Position numbers and translations under genes: made by a program | In this document: positions 45,567-54,392 of the stretch, in pieces | Layout: each line of letters begins with the position of its first letter | How positions within the stretch are numbered: the first letter of the stretch is position 1 | The notes under the pieces: generated by a model | What the model saw: the letters and a program-made list of their open reading frames with translations, nothing else | What the model was told of the DNA's origin: nothing | Database searches by the model: none | Source of the DNA: Siccirubricoccus sp. G192 | Lineage (GTDB): Bacteria > Pseudomonadota > Alphaproteobacteria > Acetobacterales > Acetobacteraceae | Reading direction: 5' to 3' | Length of the DNA: 64,000 bases | Assembly: GCF_019084075.1 (NCBI RefSeq) | Contig: NZ_JAHREN010000001.1 | Location: 1,089,501-1,153,500, forward strand

Positions 45567-46634
45567 CTAGAAGGCATACCGCACCCGGCAGTAGGGCATG
45601 CGCGCGGCCAGCAGGTCGAGGAAGCGCTGGAGCCAGCGGCCCTTCCAGCCGGCGCGGTAGCGCAGGTTGGTCTGCCCGCCCTCGGAGCGCTTCTCCTCCT
45701 GGATGTCGGGACGCCAGAGCAGCGCCTCGGCCTTGGGGTGCCAGGCGAGGTTCACCTCGTGCAGCTCGGCATTGTGGGTCAGCATGATGACCTCGGCGGC
45801 GAGCTGATCCTTCACCGACGCCGGCAACACGTCATCGAGTTCGGCGAAGAGTTCGGACCATTCCGCTTCCCAGCCCTCGCGCAGCACTACGGGGGAGAAG
45901 TTCAGGTGCACCTCGTAGCCGGCGCGGTGCAGTTCGGGAATGAAAGCGGTGCGCTCCGCCACCGGAGAGGTCCGCACGTCGAGCAGCTTTGCCGGGCTCG
46001 CTGGCATCAGCGACATGCGGACGCGCGTGCGCCCCTGCGGGTCATAGCCGAGCAGATCGCGGTTCACCCATTTGGTGGCGAAGCTGCCCTTGGCATTCGG
46101 CAGGTTGCGGAAGACTGCCACCAGTTCCCGGACATTATCGGAGATAAGAGCGCCCACCGAGAGATCACCATTCTCGCCAATGTCGTAGACCCAGTCCCGT
46201 GGGTCCACTTGGTTCGGCGCCGGCTTGGGGCCGAGCCGCGCGGCATGGCGGACGATGGCGGCCGAGATCTCCTCGATGTTGGCAAAGACGGTGATCGGGT
46301 TGGCGTGCCCCTTGCGGCGCGCAACGTAGCAATAGGCGCAGGCCATGGCGCAGCCATTAGAGGTCGAAGGGGCGATGAAATCGGCGCTGCGGCCATTCGG
46401 CCGGCAGGCCAGGCCCTTCTTGAGGCCGAGCACCAGCACCTCCCGCTTCGGGCGCAGGAAGTCACCAGGATCGCTCTCCCGCAGGTCCGGGATGCGCCAG
46501 TGCGATTCGACGGGAATGCGCTCGGCCGCCGGGAAGCGCGCCAGGATCTCCCGCCCCCGGGCATAGGCCTCCGCAGCGGGTTCGAAATAGATGCGGTGGA
46601 TGTCGAGGAGAGGTGTTGCGGAGAAACCAGTCAT
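45567..46634 (-). CDS. Spore photoproduct lyase-family radical SAM protein
   Basis: A 355-residue protein of the SplB family. The [4Fe-4S] motif is Cys95-Cys99-Cys102 in SNGCAMACAYCYVARRKG, the CX3CX2C spacing of radical SAM enzymes. ADFIAPSTSNGC, WVYDIGENGDLSVGALISDN and VHLNFSPVVLREGWEAEW match the group that splits the spore photoproduct (a thymine dimer) in Bacillus. The usual C-terminal Cys used for H transfer may be the one in MPYCRVRYAF. Alphaproteobacteria do not make endospores, so here it may repair UV lesions in vegetative or dormant cells. The start at 46634 is preferred; the frame continues upstream only through IS5 DNA. Confidence 0.85.
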   Translation of the reverse strand: MTGFSATPLLDIHRIYFEPAAEAYARGREILARFPAAERIPVESHWRIPDLRESDPGDFLRPKREVLVLGLKKGLACRPNGRSADFIAPSTSNGCAMACAYCYVARRKGHANPITVFANIEEISAAIVRHAARLGPKPAPNQVDPRDWVYDIGENGDLSVGALISDNVRELVAVFRNLPNAKGSFATKWVNRDLLGYDPQGRTRVRMSLMPASPAKLLDVRTSPVAERTAFIPELHRAGYEVHLNFSPVVLREGWEAEWSELFAELDDVLPASVKDQLAAEVIMLTHNAELHEVNLAWHPKAEALLWRPDIQEEKRSEGGQTNLRYRAGWKGRWLQRFLDLLAARMPYCRVRYAF

Positions 46635-46659
46635 CTCCGTCGGATATGGGGTGGCAAGG

Positions 46660-47763
46660 CATCGTGTTGCATCGGTCGACGGTATGGACGCGTCGACCCC
46701 TGCCTCGTGCGGGGTCATGTGATCCGGATGTACTTCGGCCGCCCGAGGTCCAGCATCCGGTTCAGGACGTTGGTGGCGATGGCCATTTCGGTTGCTTGTC
46801 GCCCGTTCGTTTGCGAGCGTAGCCTATCTCCAATGACGCGCTTCCAGCGCGAGACATCGGCTTCCACCAGAGCACGCCAATTGTACCCCGACGCTCGCTG
46901 CCAGCCCATGCGACCGCGCTCGGCGATACATCGCAGATGCACATCTCGCTGGGTCGGCGTGGTCCCAGCCGCTGTACTCGGCACCGCGTTCGCGCGTGGT
47001 GGCACGATGACGTCGGCATCTGGATGACGCGCTGCGACCTCGGCGTAAACATCGTCTCGGTCGTGGGCACCATCGCCGATGAAGGACACCACGGAACCAT
47101 CAACCCGGTCGAGCAAGGGGCCGACCTGCGAGCCATCGTCGGCATCCCTCTCGGTCAGCACCGAGGCGACGATCTGGCCGGTGTCGGCGTCCGTCGCAAG
47201 GTGGAGCATCTTCCAGGCCCGGCGCCGCTTGCTGCCATGCTTCTCCTCCAGCCATTCGCCGGGACCGCACAGCCGTAGGCCAGTGCTGTCGACCAGCAGG
47301 TGCACTGGCCGGCTGCCCGTCCTCGGCCGCGGCACCTGCAGCGTCTCGGCCCGACGACTGAGGGTGGAGTGGTCCGGCACGGCGAGCTCAAGGCCAAGCA
47401 GGGCAAGGATGGAGCCGATCAGGCCCTCGGTTTGACGCAGCGCCAGGCGGAACACGGCCCGCAGCGTCAAGGCAGTTGCGATCGCCAAGGCCGAGTACTT
47501 CGGCTGACCACCTCGGCCAACGCGCGCCTCGGCCCGCCAGCCCGCGATAGCCTCGGCTGTGAACCACACGGTGAGGCTGCCGCGAGCCCGCAGGCCGGCA
47601 TCGTACTCGGCCCAGTTGATGACCTTCTGGCGCTGGGCCGGAATATGGTGCCGGCGAGCAGCATTCGACTTGAACGGCATCGCGGGTTCCCCTCAATCGA
47701 GGGCTCACCCTCCTCCCCAGCTTACCCAACCGCCCCGGACTGGGCGACCCGTGCAACAACATG
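46660..47763 (-). mobile_element. IS5-family element, copy 3 (1104 bp)
   Basis: Same ends and length as copies 1 and 2. It has the same orientation as copy 2, making a direct repeat pair that brackets 17279-47763. The flanks read agg at the left and cct at the right, with no duplication. It lies 25 bases upstream of the radical SAM gene and may have separated it from its promoter or supplied a new one. Confidence 0.9.
46715..47680 (-). CDS. IS5-family transposase (copy 3)
   Basis: A 321-residue transposase differing from copies 1 and 2 by one residue (RSQTNGRQ in place of RSQTKGRQ). The catalytic motifs are intact. The fragment at 57753 carries the same base variant as this copy, so those two share a closer origin. 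Confidence 0.92.
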   Translation of the reverse strand: MPFKSNAARRHHIPAQRQKVINWAEYDAGLRARGSLTVWFTAEAIAGWRAEARVGRGGQPKYSALAIATALTLRAVFRLALRQTEGLIGSILALLGLELAVPDHSTLSRRAETLQVPRPRTGSRPVHLLVDSTGLRLCGPGEWLEEKHGSKRRRAWKMLHLATDADTGQIVASVLTERDADDGSQVGPLLDRVDGSVVSFIGDGAHDRDDVYAEVAARHPDADVIVPPRANAVPSTAAGTTPTQRDVHLRCIAERGRMGWQRASGYNWRALVEADVSRWKRVIGDRLRSQTNGRQATEMAIATNVLNRMLDLGRPKYIRIT

Positions 47764-47833
47764 CCTGAGAGGGGAAAATCCACTGGCTAGCCGGCCACCG
47801 TGTGGTGGCATCACTGCCCGGCCCCACCACACC

Positions 47834-48256
47834 TTAGTGACCGGCGAAGCTCAGCATCAGTGCGGCGGCAAGCGCGGCCCCGATCAGAATCAGCATGGCA
47901 GTCCCATGCCGGGATGGTTGACGGTTGTCCGATGCTTGCGGCATTGGTGGATCGGTCGAGGGGCCGACACTGCCGCGCGCCGGCAGCAGCATCACTAGCC
48001 GTTCCGCGATGATGGTAGCATCCGGAAGGGACCAGATGCTGGCCGGCATTAGGGCTATGATCCGAGCCAGTCCGTCAACCGCGGCCAGCCGCGGCAAATG
48101 CGCCAAGCGCCCTGCCTCCTGCCACGGGTCCATCTCCAGGCGCGCAAGGGTCGAGAGCACGCTCAGCGCCATCCCGCTCGCCTCGACGCCGACCTCAGCG
48201 AACAAGAACCCATTCAGGTCTGAACGCTGCAATGCGTATGCGTCAGTGTTTAGCAT
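47834..48256 (-). CDS. Hypothetical protein with C-terminal membrane anchor
   Basis: A 140-residue protein beginning MLNTDAYALQRSDLNGFLFA with GGAAG upstream of the ATG. The front two thirds are helical (VEASGMALSVLSTLARLEMD; LARIIALMPASIW). After a Pro-rich linker the C-terminus is a single membrane helix (AMLILIGAALAAALMLSFAG). The layout is that of a small tail-anchored inner-membrane protein. I do not recognise a family. A longer TTG start at 48286 is possible. Confidence 0.6.
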   Translation of the reverse strand: MLNTDAYALQRSDLNGFLFAEVGVEASGMALSVLSTLARLEMDPWQEAGRLAHLPRLAAVDGLARIIALMPASIWSLPDATIIAERLVMLLPARGSVGPSTDPPMPQASDNRQPSRHGTAMLILIGAALAAALMLSFAGH

Positions 48257-48373
48257 GATACGCTTCCGGGAGACATCGGCGTCCAACGGGAAAGCGATGT
48301 TCCCGAATAGCGCCGCCTTCCATTAAAACCTCACGAGCCATGCACTTCATCCCCTTTCTGGTCGGTCATGCGG

Positions 48374-48589
48374 CTACCGACGAAACGCCGCCTGCTGAGG
48401 CTCCATGGCTCGGGAGGACGCGGCGGTATGCTCGATCTGCGAATGCAGATGCCGGAAGTTCCGGCTTTGCTCGCGATGGTCGAGATCGGCGGTGGCGCTG
48501 TCGGCAGCCGCCTCCGCGGCCGCGGCAAGCCGGCCCCAGCGTCGGCGGTATTGAATCTTGCCGAGGAATACCCTCATCATCCCAAACAT
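48374..48589 (-). CDS. Small hypothetical protein
   Basis: 71 residues from ATG 48589 (MFGMMRVFLGKIQYRRRWGR, then a helical Ala/Glu/Arg-rich stretch and SRNFRHLHSQIEHTAASSRA). AGAGGG precedes the start. The base composition is less biased than in neighbouring genes, so it may be a chance frame; the ribosome-binding site and clean start are the arguments for it. Confidence 0.4.
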   Translation of the reverse strand: MFGMMRVFLGKIQYRRRWGRLAAAAEAAADSATADLDHREQSRNFRHLHSQIEHTAASSRAMEPQQAAFRR

Positions 48590-48726
48590 GCTGTGCCCTC
48601 TCCGGCGGGTACGGTAAAGCGCCACGTGAACTGTCCTGGTATTTGGCATCTACGAGATGGTAGAATTGCCAGGTTTCGCCACGGATAGGCGCCGACCGCC
48701 TCGGCAGTGGCTCGCGGCTACCTGGT

Positions 48727-48968
48727 TCAGCCGCCGTCGGCCGCCTGCGCCTCGGCCAGCTCTCGTGGGTCGACGGGGATCGCTTGGGTGAATGCGCCGG
48801 TGCGGGACGCCTGGCGCATGATGGTGGTCGAGACTCGGCGATAGGCTGGGAAGGAAAGCCCCTCGATGAGCTCCTCCTCGGTCTCGACGGCATAGGTCCC
48901 GGCGGGCTGCGGTTCCTCCCATCCCTTCAGCAAGAAGGTAAGCGCGGCGACGAGGCCCGTGTGGCTCG
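48727..48968 (-). pseudogene. Hypothetical gene truncated at its 5' end by IS66
   Basis: The frame is open from the IS66 border and reads HTGLVAALTFLLKGWEEPQP, AGTYAVETEEELIEGLSFPA, YRRVSTTIMRQASRTGAFTQ, ending DPRELAEAQAADGG. Codon bias is strong and the sequence looks like the C-terminal about 80 residues of a genuine conserved protein whose start was removed by the insertion. An internal start (TTG/CTG near LKGWEEP) cannot be excluded. Function is unknown. Confidence 0.55.
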
Positions 48969-48978
48969 CGTTTGACGG

Positions 48979-50574
48979 TCAGCCGTTGTGGTTGGGCGCC
49001 CAGCACCACGGCATGAGCTCGTCGATGCGGCCGTTGGGCCAGCCGTTCACGAGGCGGGTCAGCACGTCAGTGAAGTAGCGCTGCGGGTCGACGCCGTTCA
49101 GCTTGCAGGTCTCGACCAGGGAGGCCACGGCCGCCCATCTTGCCCCGCCATCGTCGCCGGAGGCGAATAACGCGTTCTTTCGGCTGAGACAGATCGGCCG
49201 AATGGCGCGTTCCACGGTGTTGTTGTCGAGCTCGATCCTGCCGTCATCCAGGAACCGCACCAAGCCGTCGCGATGGTTCAGCGCGTAGCGGATGGCCCCC
49301 GCGGTGGGGCTGCCGCCGGGCAGGCGTGCCAGTTGCTCCGAGAGCCAGGCGAACAGCGCCTCGACGAGGGGACGGCTCTGTTCCTGCCGGCCCACTCGAC
49401 GGAGGTCAGGTGGCTTGCCGCGCAGCTCCGTCTCGACCGCGTAGAGGGCAGCGATGCGCTTCAACGTCTCCTGGGCGATCGGCGCGGTCTTGCCCCTCGC
49501 CAGTTCGATGAATTCCCGCCGCACATGGCTCCAGCAGAATGCCAGCGTGATGCCGCCATCCGCCGCGGCCAGCGTTTTGTACGCACCGTAGCCGTCGCAT
49601 TGTAGGATGCCCTGGTAGCCGGCCAGCAGTGCTTTTGCATGCTCGGCGCCGCGGCCCGGCGCGTAGTGGAACACCACCGCCGGCGGGTCCACTCCGCCCC
49701 AGGGCCGATCGTCGCGCGCGATCGCCCAGGCATAGCCCTTTTTCGTCTTGCCGCGTCCTGGGTCGAGGACCGGCATGGTGGTCTCGTCGGCGAACAGCCG
49801 CAACGAGCCGAGCAGGATCTCGCGCATCCGCCGGACCACGGGGACGATCTCCGTCGCACCCGTGCCGGCCCAGTCGGCGAGCACCTCGCGGCCGATCTCG
49901 ATCCCCTGCCGCGCCAGGATCTGCGACTGGCGATAAAGCGGCAGGTGGTCGGCGTAGCGGGAGACCAGCACATGCGCGACCGTTGCCTCGGTCGGCATGC
50001 CCCCCTCAATCAGGCGGGCCGGCGCGGGCTCCTGCATGACCACGCCGGGGCAGGCGCGACACGCCAGCTTCGGCCGCTTCGTCACGACGACGCGGAACTG
50101 GGCGGGGATCACGTCCAGCCGCCTGGCGGTGTCGCTGCCGATCTCGACCAGCGGGCCCTGGCAGCAGGGGCAGGTCGTCGCCTCCGGCGCCAGCACCTGC
50201 TCGACCCGTGGCAGATGCGCCGGCAGGCCGCCGCGGCCCTCGCGGCGACGCTTGGTCTGGTTATCGCGCAGCGTCGGAGACCGCTTGCCCGCCTCGGCCG
50301 CGTTGCCAGCCAGCGTCGCCTCGATCTCCTCGAACGCGAACAGCAACTGCTCCTCCGGGAGACGCTCGGACTTCGTGCCGAACTGACGGCGCTTGAGCTT
50401 CAGCAGCAGGTGCTGCAGGCGCTCATTCTGGCTCGCCAGTGCATCACGCTCGGCGGTAATGCTCCCAAGCTCGGTGCTGAGCGTGTCGCACCTCGCCAGC
50501 GTCTCGATCAGCAGCGCGCGCAGCGTCGCAGCATCCTCCGGCAGGCTCGGCGTGTCGTCATCCGCGGCGCGCAT
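48979..50574 (-). CDS. tnpC: IS66 transposase TnpC
   Basis: A protein of about 531 residues. A coiled-coil (LSTELGSITAERDALASQNE, RLQHLLLKLKRRQFG) leads to the IS66 zinc-finger motif (CPCCQGPLVEIG...CRACPG). The DDE core shows LRLFADETTMPVLDPG, GILQCDGYGAYKTL and RIELDNNTVERAIRPICLSR, with FCWSHVRREFIEL between. The C-terminal signature ending in PQRYFTDVLTRLVNGWPN is present. It is intact; the ATG at 50574 is 13 bases after tnpB. Confidence 0.92.
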   Translation of the reverse strand: MRAADDDTPSLPEDAATLRALLIETLARCDTLSTELGSITAERDALASQNERLQHLLLKLKRRQFGTKSERLPEEQLLFAFEEIEATLAGNAAEAGKRSPTLRDNQTKRRREGRGGLPAHLPRVEQVLAPEATTCPCCQGPLVEIGSDTARRLDVIPAQFRVVVTKRPKLACRACPGVVMQEPAPARLIEGGMPTEATVAHVLVSRYADHLPLYRQSQILARQGIEIGREVLADWAGTGATEIVPVVRRMREILLGSLRLFADETTMPVLDPGRGKTKKGYAWAIARDDRPWGGVDPPAVVFHYAPGRGAEHAKALLAGYQGILQCDGYGAYKTLAAADGGITLAFCWSHVRREFIELARGKTAPIAQETLKRIAALYAVETELRGKPPDLRRVGRQEQSRPLVEALFAWLSEQLARLPGGSPTAGAIRYALNHRDGLVRFLDDGRIELDNNTVERAIRPICLSRKNALFASGDDGGARWAAVASLVETCKLNGVDPQRYFTDVLTRLVNGWPNGRIDELMPWCWAPNHNG

Positions 50575-50587
50575 CGTGCCGCCGATT

Positions 50588-50944
50588 CTATGCAGGGACG
50601 CTCGGCGTGGGAATCTCCCGCGTGGCCTGGACGCGTCGCCAATCAATGCCGTCGAACAGCGCGGCGAACTCCACCGGCGTCAGGCGGACCACGCCGTCCA
50701 CGATCACCGGCCAGCGGAACGTGGAGGCCTCCAGTTGCTTCCAGACGAGGACCAGGCCGCTGCCGTCCCAAAGCAGGATCTTGATCCGGTCGGCGCGCCG
50801 CGACCGGAACACCAGCACCGCGCCCGTAAAGGGATCGGCGCCCAGCACCTCGACGGCGAGCGCGGCCAAGCTGTGCGCGCCCTTGCGGAAGTCGACCGGC
50901 TTGGTGGCCAGCAGGATCCGCGCCCCGGCGGGCGGCGCGATCAT
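50588..50944 (-). CDS. tnpB: IS66 accessory protein TnpB
   Basis: 118 residues with the full IS66 Orf2 signature: GARILLATKPVDFRKGAHSL, VFRSRRADRIKILLWDGSGL, VLVWKQLEASTFRWP and RLTPVEFAALFDGIDW. The start overlaps the tnpA stop (ATGA). It is required for transposition of classical IS66 elements, though its biochemical role is not well defined. Confidence 0.92.
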   Translation of the reverse strand: MIAPPAGARILLATKPVDFRKGAHSLAALAVEVLGADPFTGAVLVFRSRRADRIKILLWDGSGLVLVWKQLEASTFRWPVIVDGVVRLTPVEFAALFDGIDWRRVQATREIPTPSVPA

Positions 50945-51345
50945 GCCGCTGACGCTCGAATGGCCCGCAACACCGCCGTCAGCAGGTCGACGTCAGTGCC
51001 GGGCGTGACGCGCAGAACCGCGCCGGCCACCCCCACCTCGATTGATGGTGGCGCAGGCAATGGCAGAGCCGCCTCGGGCGCACGCACCGGCGTCTCCGCC
51101 ACGACCGGCACGAAGCTCAGCGGCGCCACCGCCGCGCGCCGCATCTCCCGACGCCACGTGAACACCTGCTGCGAACTGACCTGCCAGCGTCGCGCCACAT
51201 CGGCCACCACCGTGCCCGGCCGCAGCGTCTCCGCCACGATCCGCGCCTTGTCGTCCTCAGACCACTTCCGCCGTCGGCCAGGCCCGGTCAGAACCTCTAC
51301 ACGCCGATAGCCGCCGTCCTTCGCGTCATCGTTAATGTCGACCAT
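50941..51345 (-). CDS. tnpA: IS66 accessory protein TnpA
   Basis: About 134 residues. The helix-turn-helix is seen in RRKWSEDDKARIVAETLRPG, TVVADVARRWQVSSQQVFTW followed by RREM, the standard IS66 Orf1 front. The rest is a Pro/Ala/Val-rich tail ending in a conserved helix (DLLTAVLRAIRASAA). I take GTG or ATG near 51345 (MVDINDDAKDGGYRR) as start; the frame also continues upstream to 51396. Confidence 0.85.
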   Translation of the reverse strand: MVDINDDAKDGGYRRVEVLTGPGRRRKWSEDDKARIVAETLRPGTVVADVARRWQVSSQQVFTWRREMRRAAVAPLSFVPVVAETPVRAPEAALPLPAPPSIEVGVAGAVLRVTPGTDVDLLTAVLRAIRASAA

Positions 51346-51620
51346 AATGTCGGCCCGAAGCCCCATGCTCCACGCCGAACCAGCACATCTACCCACCCCG
51401 CAGGAAGACGGGCCTCGACGCCGCGCTTACACAAGAAGGGGCGCCTGAAAACCATATCCTCGCAGCGCGTCCGGTTCAGCACGGAAAATCTCCCTCGGTA
51501 TGAGTCAACGCAACACAGCACTGCACCGTGGACCGCAGCGCCCGTGCGCGATCAAGGCGCACGGGGTGCGGTTGGATTTGCGATAAGGCGAAGCAGCAAG
51601 CTCGAGCCCATGTGGCCAGA

Positions 51621-51965
51621 TCAGGTCGAGAGTTTTCCGGAGCAAGCGTAGACGACTTCTGAATCGGCGATGGTCGAGCCGGGCATGGTCGCCCACTTCC
51701 GGGCGAGCTCGCTCCGTCCCTGCCAGTCAAGCGATGCCGTGCTGGGCACCGCTGCTCGGGCCCGCTCCGCGCAGAACATGGCCTGTTGCTCGACGATGCC
51801 AGCTCGCGCCGCGGTCTGTGCGGTGCTGGTCCGAACCTGGAACCCAGCGAAGCTCGAGATAAATGGCCCTGCGACTAGGCCGATGGCCAGTCCGATAGCG
51901 ATGGGCTTAGCCGTGGCCCATTTTGCCGCAGCCGTCTCGCGCATGGTCGCTGTGTGGCTGCTCAT
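51621..51965 (-). CDS. Small membrane-anchored hypothetical protein
   Basis: 114 residues from ATG 51965, with a strong GGGAGGAT upstream. One N-terminal membrane segment (AIGLAIGLVAGPFISSFAGF) follows a short charged cytoplasmic tail, and the rest, with two Cys (FCAERAR; VYACSGKLS), would lie in the periplasm. SELARKWATMPGSTIADSEV is the most conserved-looking part. Single-pass proteins of this type are common in Acetobacteraceae but I know no function. Confidence 0.65.
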   Translation of the reverse strand: MSSHTATMRETAAAKWATAKPIAIGLAIGLVAGPFISSFAGFQVRTSTAQTAARAGIVEQQAMFCAERARAAVPSTASLDWQGRSELARKWATMPGSTIADSEVVYACSGKLST

Positions 51966-52130
51966 ATATCCATCCTCCCGCGCCGGAGCCAAACAGATTC
52001 GGCTGCCTCCCCGAAACGGAGTGGCTGCTTTATTTGTGCTACATTTTCCGGCCGACGCATCAGGGAGATATGGTGACGCCCATATTGATGTTCATTGGAC
52101 CTCACGCAAATACTCGAAAAGTGATTTGCG

Positions 52131-52336
52131 ATGGATAGCCTTGTCGTTTCGGGCCAACAATACGGTGGGTCGGCTCCTCACCTCGGGGGCCGGATCCTCG
52201 GGTTCATCGAGGAACTGGTCGAGCAGGAGCTGGAGGCGGCACTTGGGCGCGGGTGCTACGGGCGCGGCGGGGCCACGGCGGTGGGGCACCGGCCGCGGCG
52301 GCTGACGGGCAGCTTCGGGCGATCCCGGCGGCATCA
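52131..52336 (+). pseudogene. IS256-family transposase N-terminal stub
   Basis: MDSLVVSGQQYGGSAPHLGG, ILGFIEELVEQELEAALGRG, CYGRGG and the block ending RRLTGSFGRSRR match the N-terminal region of IS256-like transposases (usual form LVEQELEAALGR.RYERG....GYRHG.R.R.L.GTFG). No catalytic region remains. The frame ends at the 3' end of the convergent methyltransferase gene. Confidence 0.55.
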
Positions 52337-53368
52337 TCAGGCTCCGCCGGCGGGAGCCGCCTCGAGCACGTCGGTGTCGGCGGTCGCGGGCAGCACGCGG
52401 CGGAGCGCCAGCCCGGCGGCCGCGAGCAGGACGCGGTACTCCTCCTCGGTCCGCTCGCGGCCGCTGACCAGGACCAGCATGTTCAGGTCGAGCATCTTGG
52501 CGCGGGACGGCGCGTCCCCAGGCGGGACCACGGCCTCGACCAGCAGCAGCCGGGCGTGCGCCGGCATGGCGGCCCGGACGTTGCCCAGGAGGCGCGCGGC
52601 CTCGCTATCGTCCCAGTCGTGCACGATCCGCTGCATAAGGTAGAGATCCCCGCCTGCTGGCACCGTCTCGAAGAAGTCGCCCGCCTCGACGCGGCTTCGC
52701 TCGGCGAGGCCCGCGGCGGCAAGCGCCGCGCACCCGGCTTCGGCAACCTGGGGCAGCTCGAACAGCACGCCCTGCGCTCCAGGGTTGGCGCGCAGCACCG
52801 CGGCGAGCAGGGCGCCGTGGCCGCCGCCAATGTCCACCACCATGCCGACGCCGCCCAGGTCGCCGAGCGCGGCGACGACGGTTGCCGCGGCGCGGGCGCT
52901 GCCCCCGCCCATGCCGGCGTGGAAGCGCGCGGCGGCCTCGGGATAGCGGGCGAGGTGGTCGAAGAGGCGGGCGCCGAACACCGCCTCGAAGGCGGAGCGG
53001 CCGGTGGCGATGCTGTGGTCGAGCGCGCCCCAGGCCCGCCAGTACTCCGGCTCGCCGAGGCGGGCGACGAAGTCGCGGAGCGAGCCCGGCACGTCGCCGC
53101 GCAGCAGCTCGCCCATCGGGGTGAGCCGGTAGCGGCCCACCGCATCGGAGGCAAGCACGCCGAGGCCCGCCAGCGCCCGCAGCAGCCGACGCAGCGCGTC
53201 GGGGTGCGCGCCTGTCGCGGCGGCGAGCTCGGCCGGGGTACGTGGGCCGTCGCGCAGCCCGTCGGCCAGGCCGAACCGCGCCGCCACCTGCACCGCGCGC
53301 GCGGCCCAGAAACCGTTGGCAAGCCGCGTCAACGCTGCGGCGGGACCGTCGGGATCATCGCGGCTCAT
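52337..53368 (-). CDS. SAM-dependent O-methyltransferase (acetylserotonin/CrtF-type)
   Basis: About 343 residues. The N-terminal dimerisation winged helix (RLANGFWAARAVQVAARFGL, ADGLRDGPRTPAELAAATGA) is followed by the methyltransferase domain with the SAM motif MVVDIGGGHGALLAAVLRAN, then VLFELPQV, FFETVPAGGDLYLMQRIVHD and WDDSEAARLLGN, where His in IVHDWDD is the likely catalytic base. This is the plant-type/bacteriochlorophyll-hydroxyneurosporene methyltransferase group. The start at 53368 has GGGGGA seven bases upstream; ATG 53383 is an alternative. It is the last gene of a MarR-Bug-methyltransferase unit and probably modifies a phenol or hydroxy-acid. Confidence 0.85.
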   Translation of the reverse strand: MSRDDPDGPAAALTRLANGFWAARAVQVAARFGLADGLRDGPRTPAELAAATGAHPDALRRLLRALAGLGVLASDAVGRYRLTPMGELLRGDVPGSLRDFVARLGEPEYWRAWGALDHSIATGRSAFEAVFGARLFDHLARYPEAAARFHAGMGGGSARAAATVVAALGDLGGVGMVVDIGGGHGALLAAVLRANPGAQGVLFELPQVAEAGCAALAAAGLAERSRVEAGDFFETVPAGGDLYLMQRIVHDWDDSEAARLLGNVRAAMPAHARLLLVEAVVPPGDAPSRAKMLDLNMLVLVSGRERTEEEYRVLLAAAGLALRRVLPATADTDVLEAAPAGGA

Positions 53369-53387
53369 CGGCGTGTCCCCCATCGGC

Positions 53388-54392
53388 TCAGGCCGGTGGC
53401 CTGGCGCCGAACTCGCGCGCCAGCACGGCCCAGCGGGCGCGGCTCTCGGTGAGCTCCGCCGTGTACGCCGCGGGCGTCGAGCCCCGCGGGGCCATGCCGG
53501 CGGCGCGAAAGCGCTCCGCCGTCGCGGGCTCCGCCAGGACGGCGCGGGTCTGCGCCGACAGCGCGTCGCGGGTCGCGTCCGGCATGCCGCGCCACCCAAA
53601 CAGCCCGAGCAGGCCGGTGATGCGGAAGCCCGGCATGCCCGCCTCGGCGGTGGTGGGCAGGTCGGGCGCGGCCGGCGCCCGCTCGGGCCCGGTGGCGACG
53701 AGCAGGCGCGTGCGCCCCTCGCGCCCCAGCGGCAGCGCCGGAGCGAGCGGGGTCAGCGCTGCGTGGATGCGCCCGGCCGCGAGGTCGAGCAGCGCCGGCG
53801 GCGCGCCGCGGTAGGAGACGTAGGCCATGTCGATCCCGGCGTCGCGGAGGAAGGCGCGGAACGCGAGGTAAGGGGTACCGGGCGAGGCAAACCAGTTCAG
53901 CGCTCCCGGCCGCGCCCGCGCGAGCGCCACCAGCTCCTCCAGGGTGCGCACCGGCAGGCCGGAACCGACCGAGACGGCGAAGAGGTCGTCAGCGACGACC
54001 GAGATTGGCACGAAGTCGGCGTCCGGATCATAGGGCACCCGCCCGTGCATCAGCGGCGCCACGGTCAGCACGTCGCTGAAGGTGAAGAACACCGCCTCGC
54101 CGGGCGGGGACCTGACGAAGGCGTCGGCGGCGATGATCCCGTCGGCGCCGCCGCGGGCCTCCACCGCAATCGGATGGCCGCGGCGGCGCGCCAGGACCTC
54201 CGCGAGGAGGCGCGCCGCCACGTCCGGGGCGGAGCCGACGGCGGCGGGGTGGATCATGCGGGCCGGCCGCGCCCCGTCCGCGGGCGGGGTCGGTGGCTGA
54301 GCGCGCGCCGGCCGCCGTGCGAGAGCCGAGACCGCCGCCGCTGCGGTCAGCCTAAGGGCGGCCCGCCGGGTACAGGGGGTGAAGGTGGCCAT
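53388..54392 (-). CDS. Bug/TctC-family tripartite tricarboxylate-type substrate-binding protein
   Basis: A 334-residue exported binding protein. The signal region TRRAALRLTAAAAVSALARR has Tat-like twin arginines. The family core is recognisable though diverged: GSAPDVAARLLAEVLARR, IAVEARGGADGIIAADAFVR, YDPDADFVPISVVADDLFAV, then LPTTAEAGMPGFRITGLLGL. Bug proteins bind carboxylates or aromatic acids. No TctA/TctB permease is adjacent, which is usual since these proteins far outnumber the permeases. It overlaps the MarR gene by 46 bases. Confidence 0.85.
   Translation of the reverse strand: MATFTPCTRRAALRLTAAAAVSALARRPARAQPPTPPADGARPARMIHPAAVGSAPDVAARLLAEVLARRRGHPIAVEARGGADGIIAADAFVRSPPGEAVFFTFSDVLTVAPLMHGRVPYDPDADFVPISVVADDLFAVSVGSGLPVRTLEELVALARARPGALNWFASPGTPYLAFRAFLRDAGIDMAYVSYRGAPPALLDLAAGRIHAALTPLAPALPLGREGRTRLLVATGPERAPAAPDLPTTAEAGMPGFRITGLLGLFGWRGMPDATRDALSAQTRAVLAEPATAERFRAAGMAPRGSTPAAYTAELTESRARWAVLAREFGARPPA

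Larger units (their letters stand above)
48969..51432 (-). mobile_element. Complete IS66-type element with tnpA, tnpB and tnpC (about 2.46 kb)
   Basis: The three overlapping or closely spaced genes are in the standard IS66 order. The transposase-distal end (51432, inward) reads GTGTAAGCGCGGCGTCGAGG and the other end reads GTTTGACGGTCAGCCGTTGT, a weak inverted match of the GTAAGCG-type end. The borders are therefore approximate and I found no 8-bp duplication. It cut off the gene at 48727. Confidence 0.7.
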
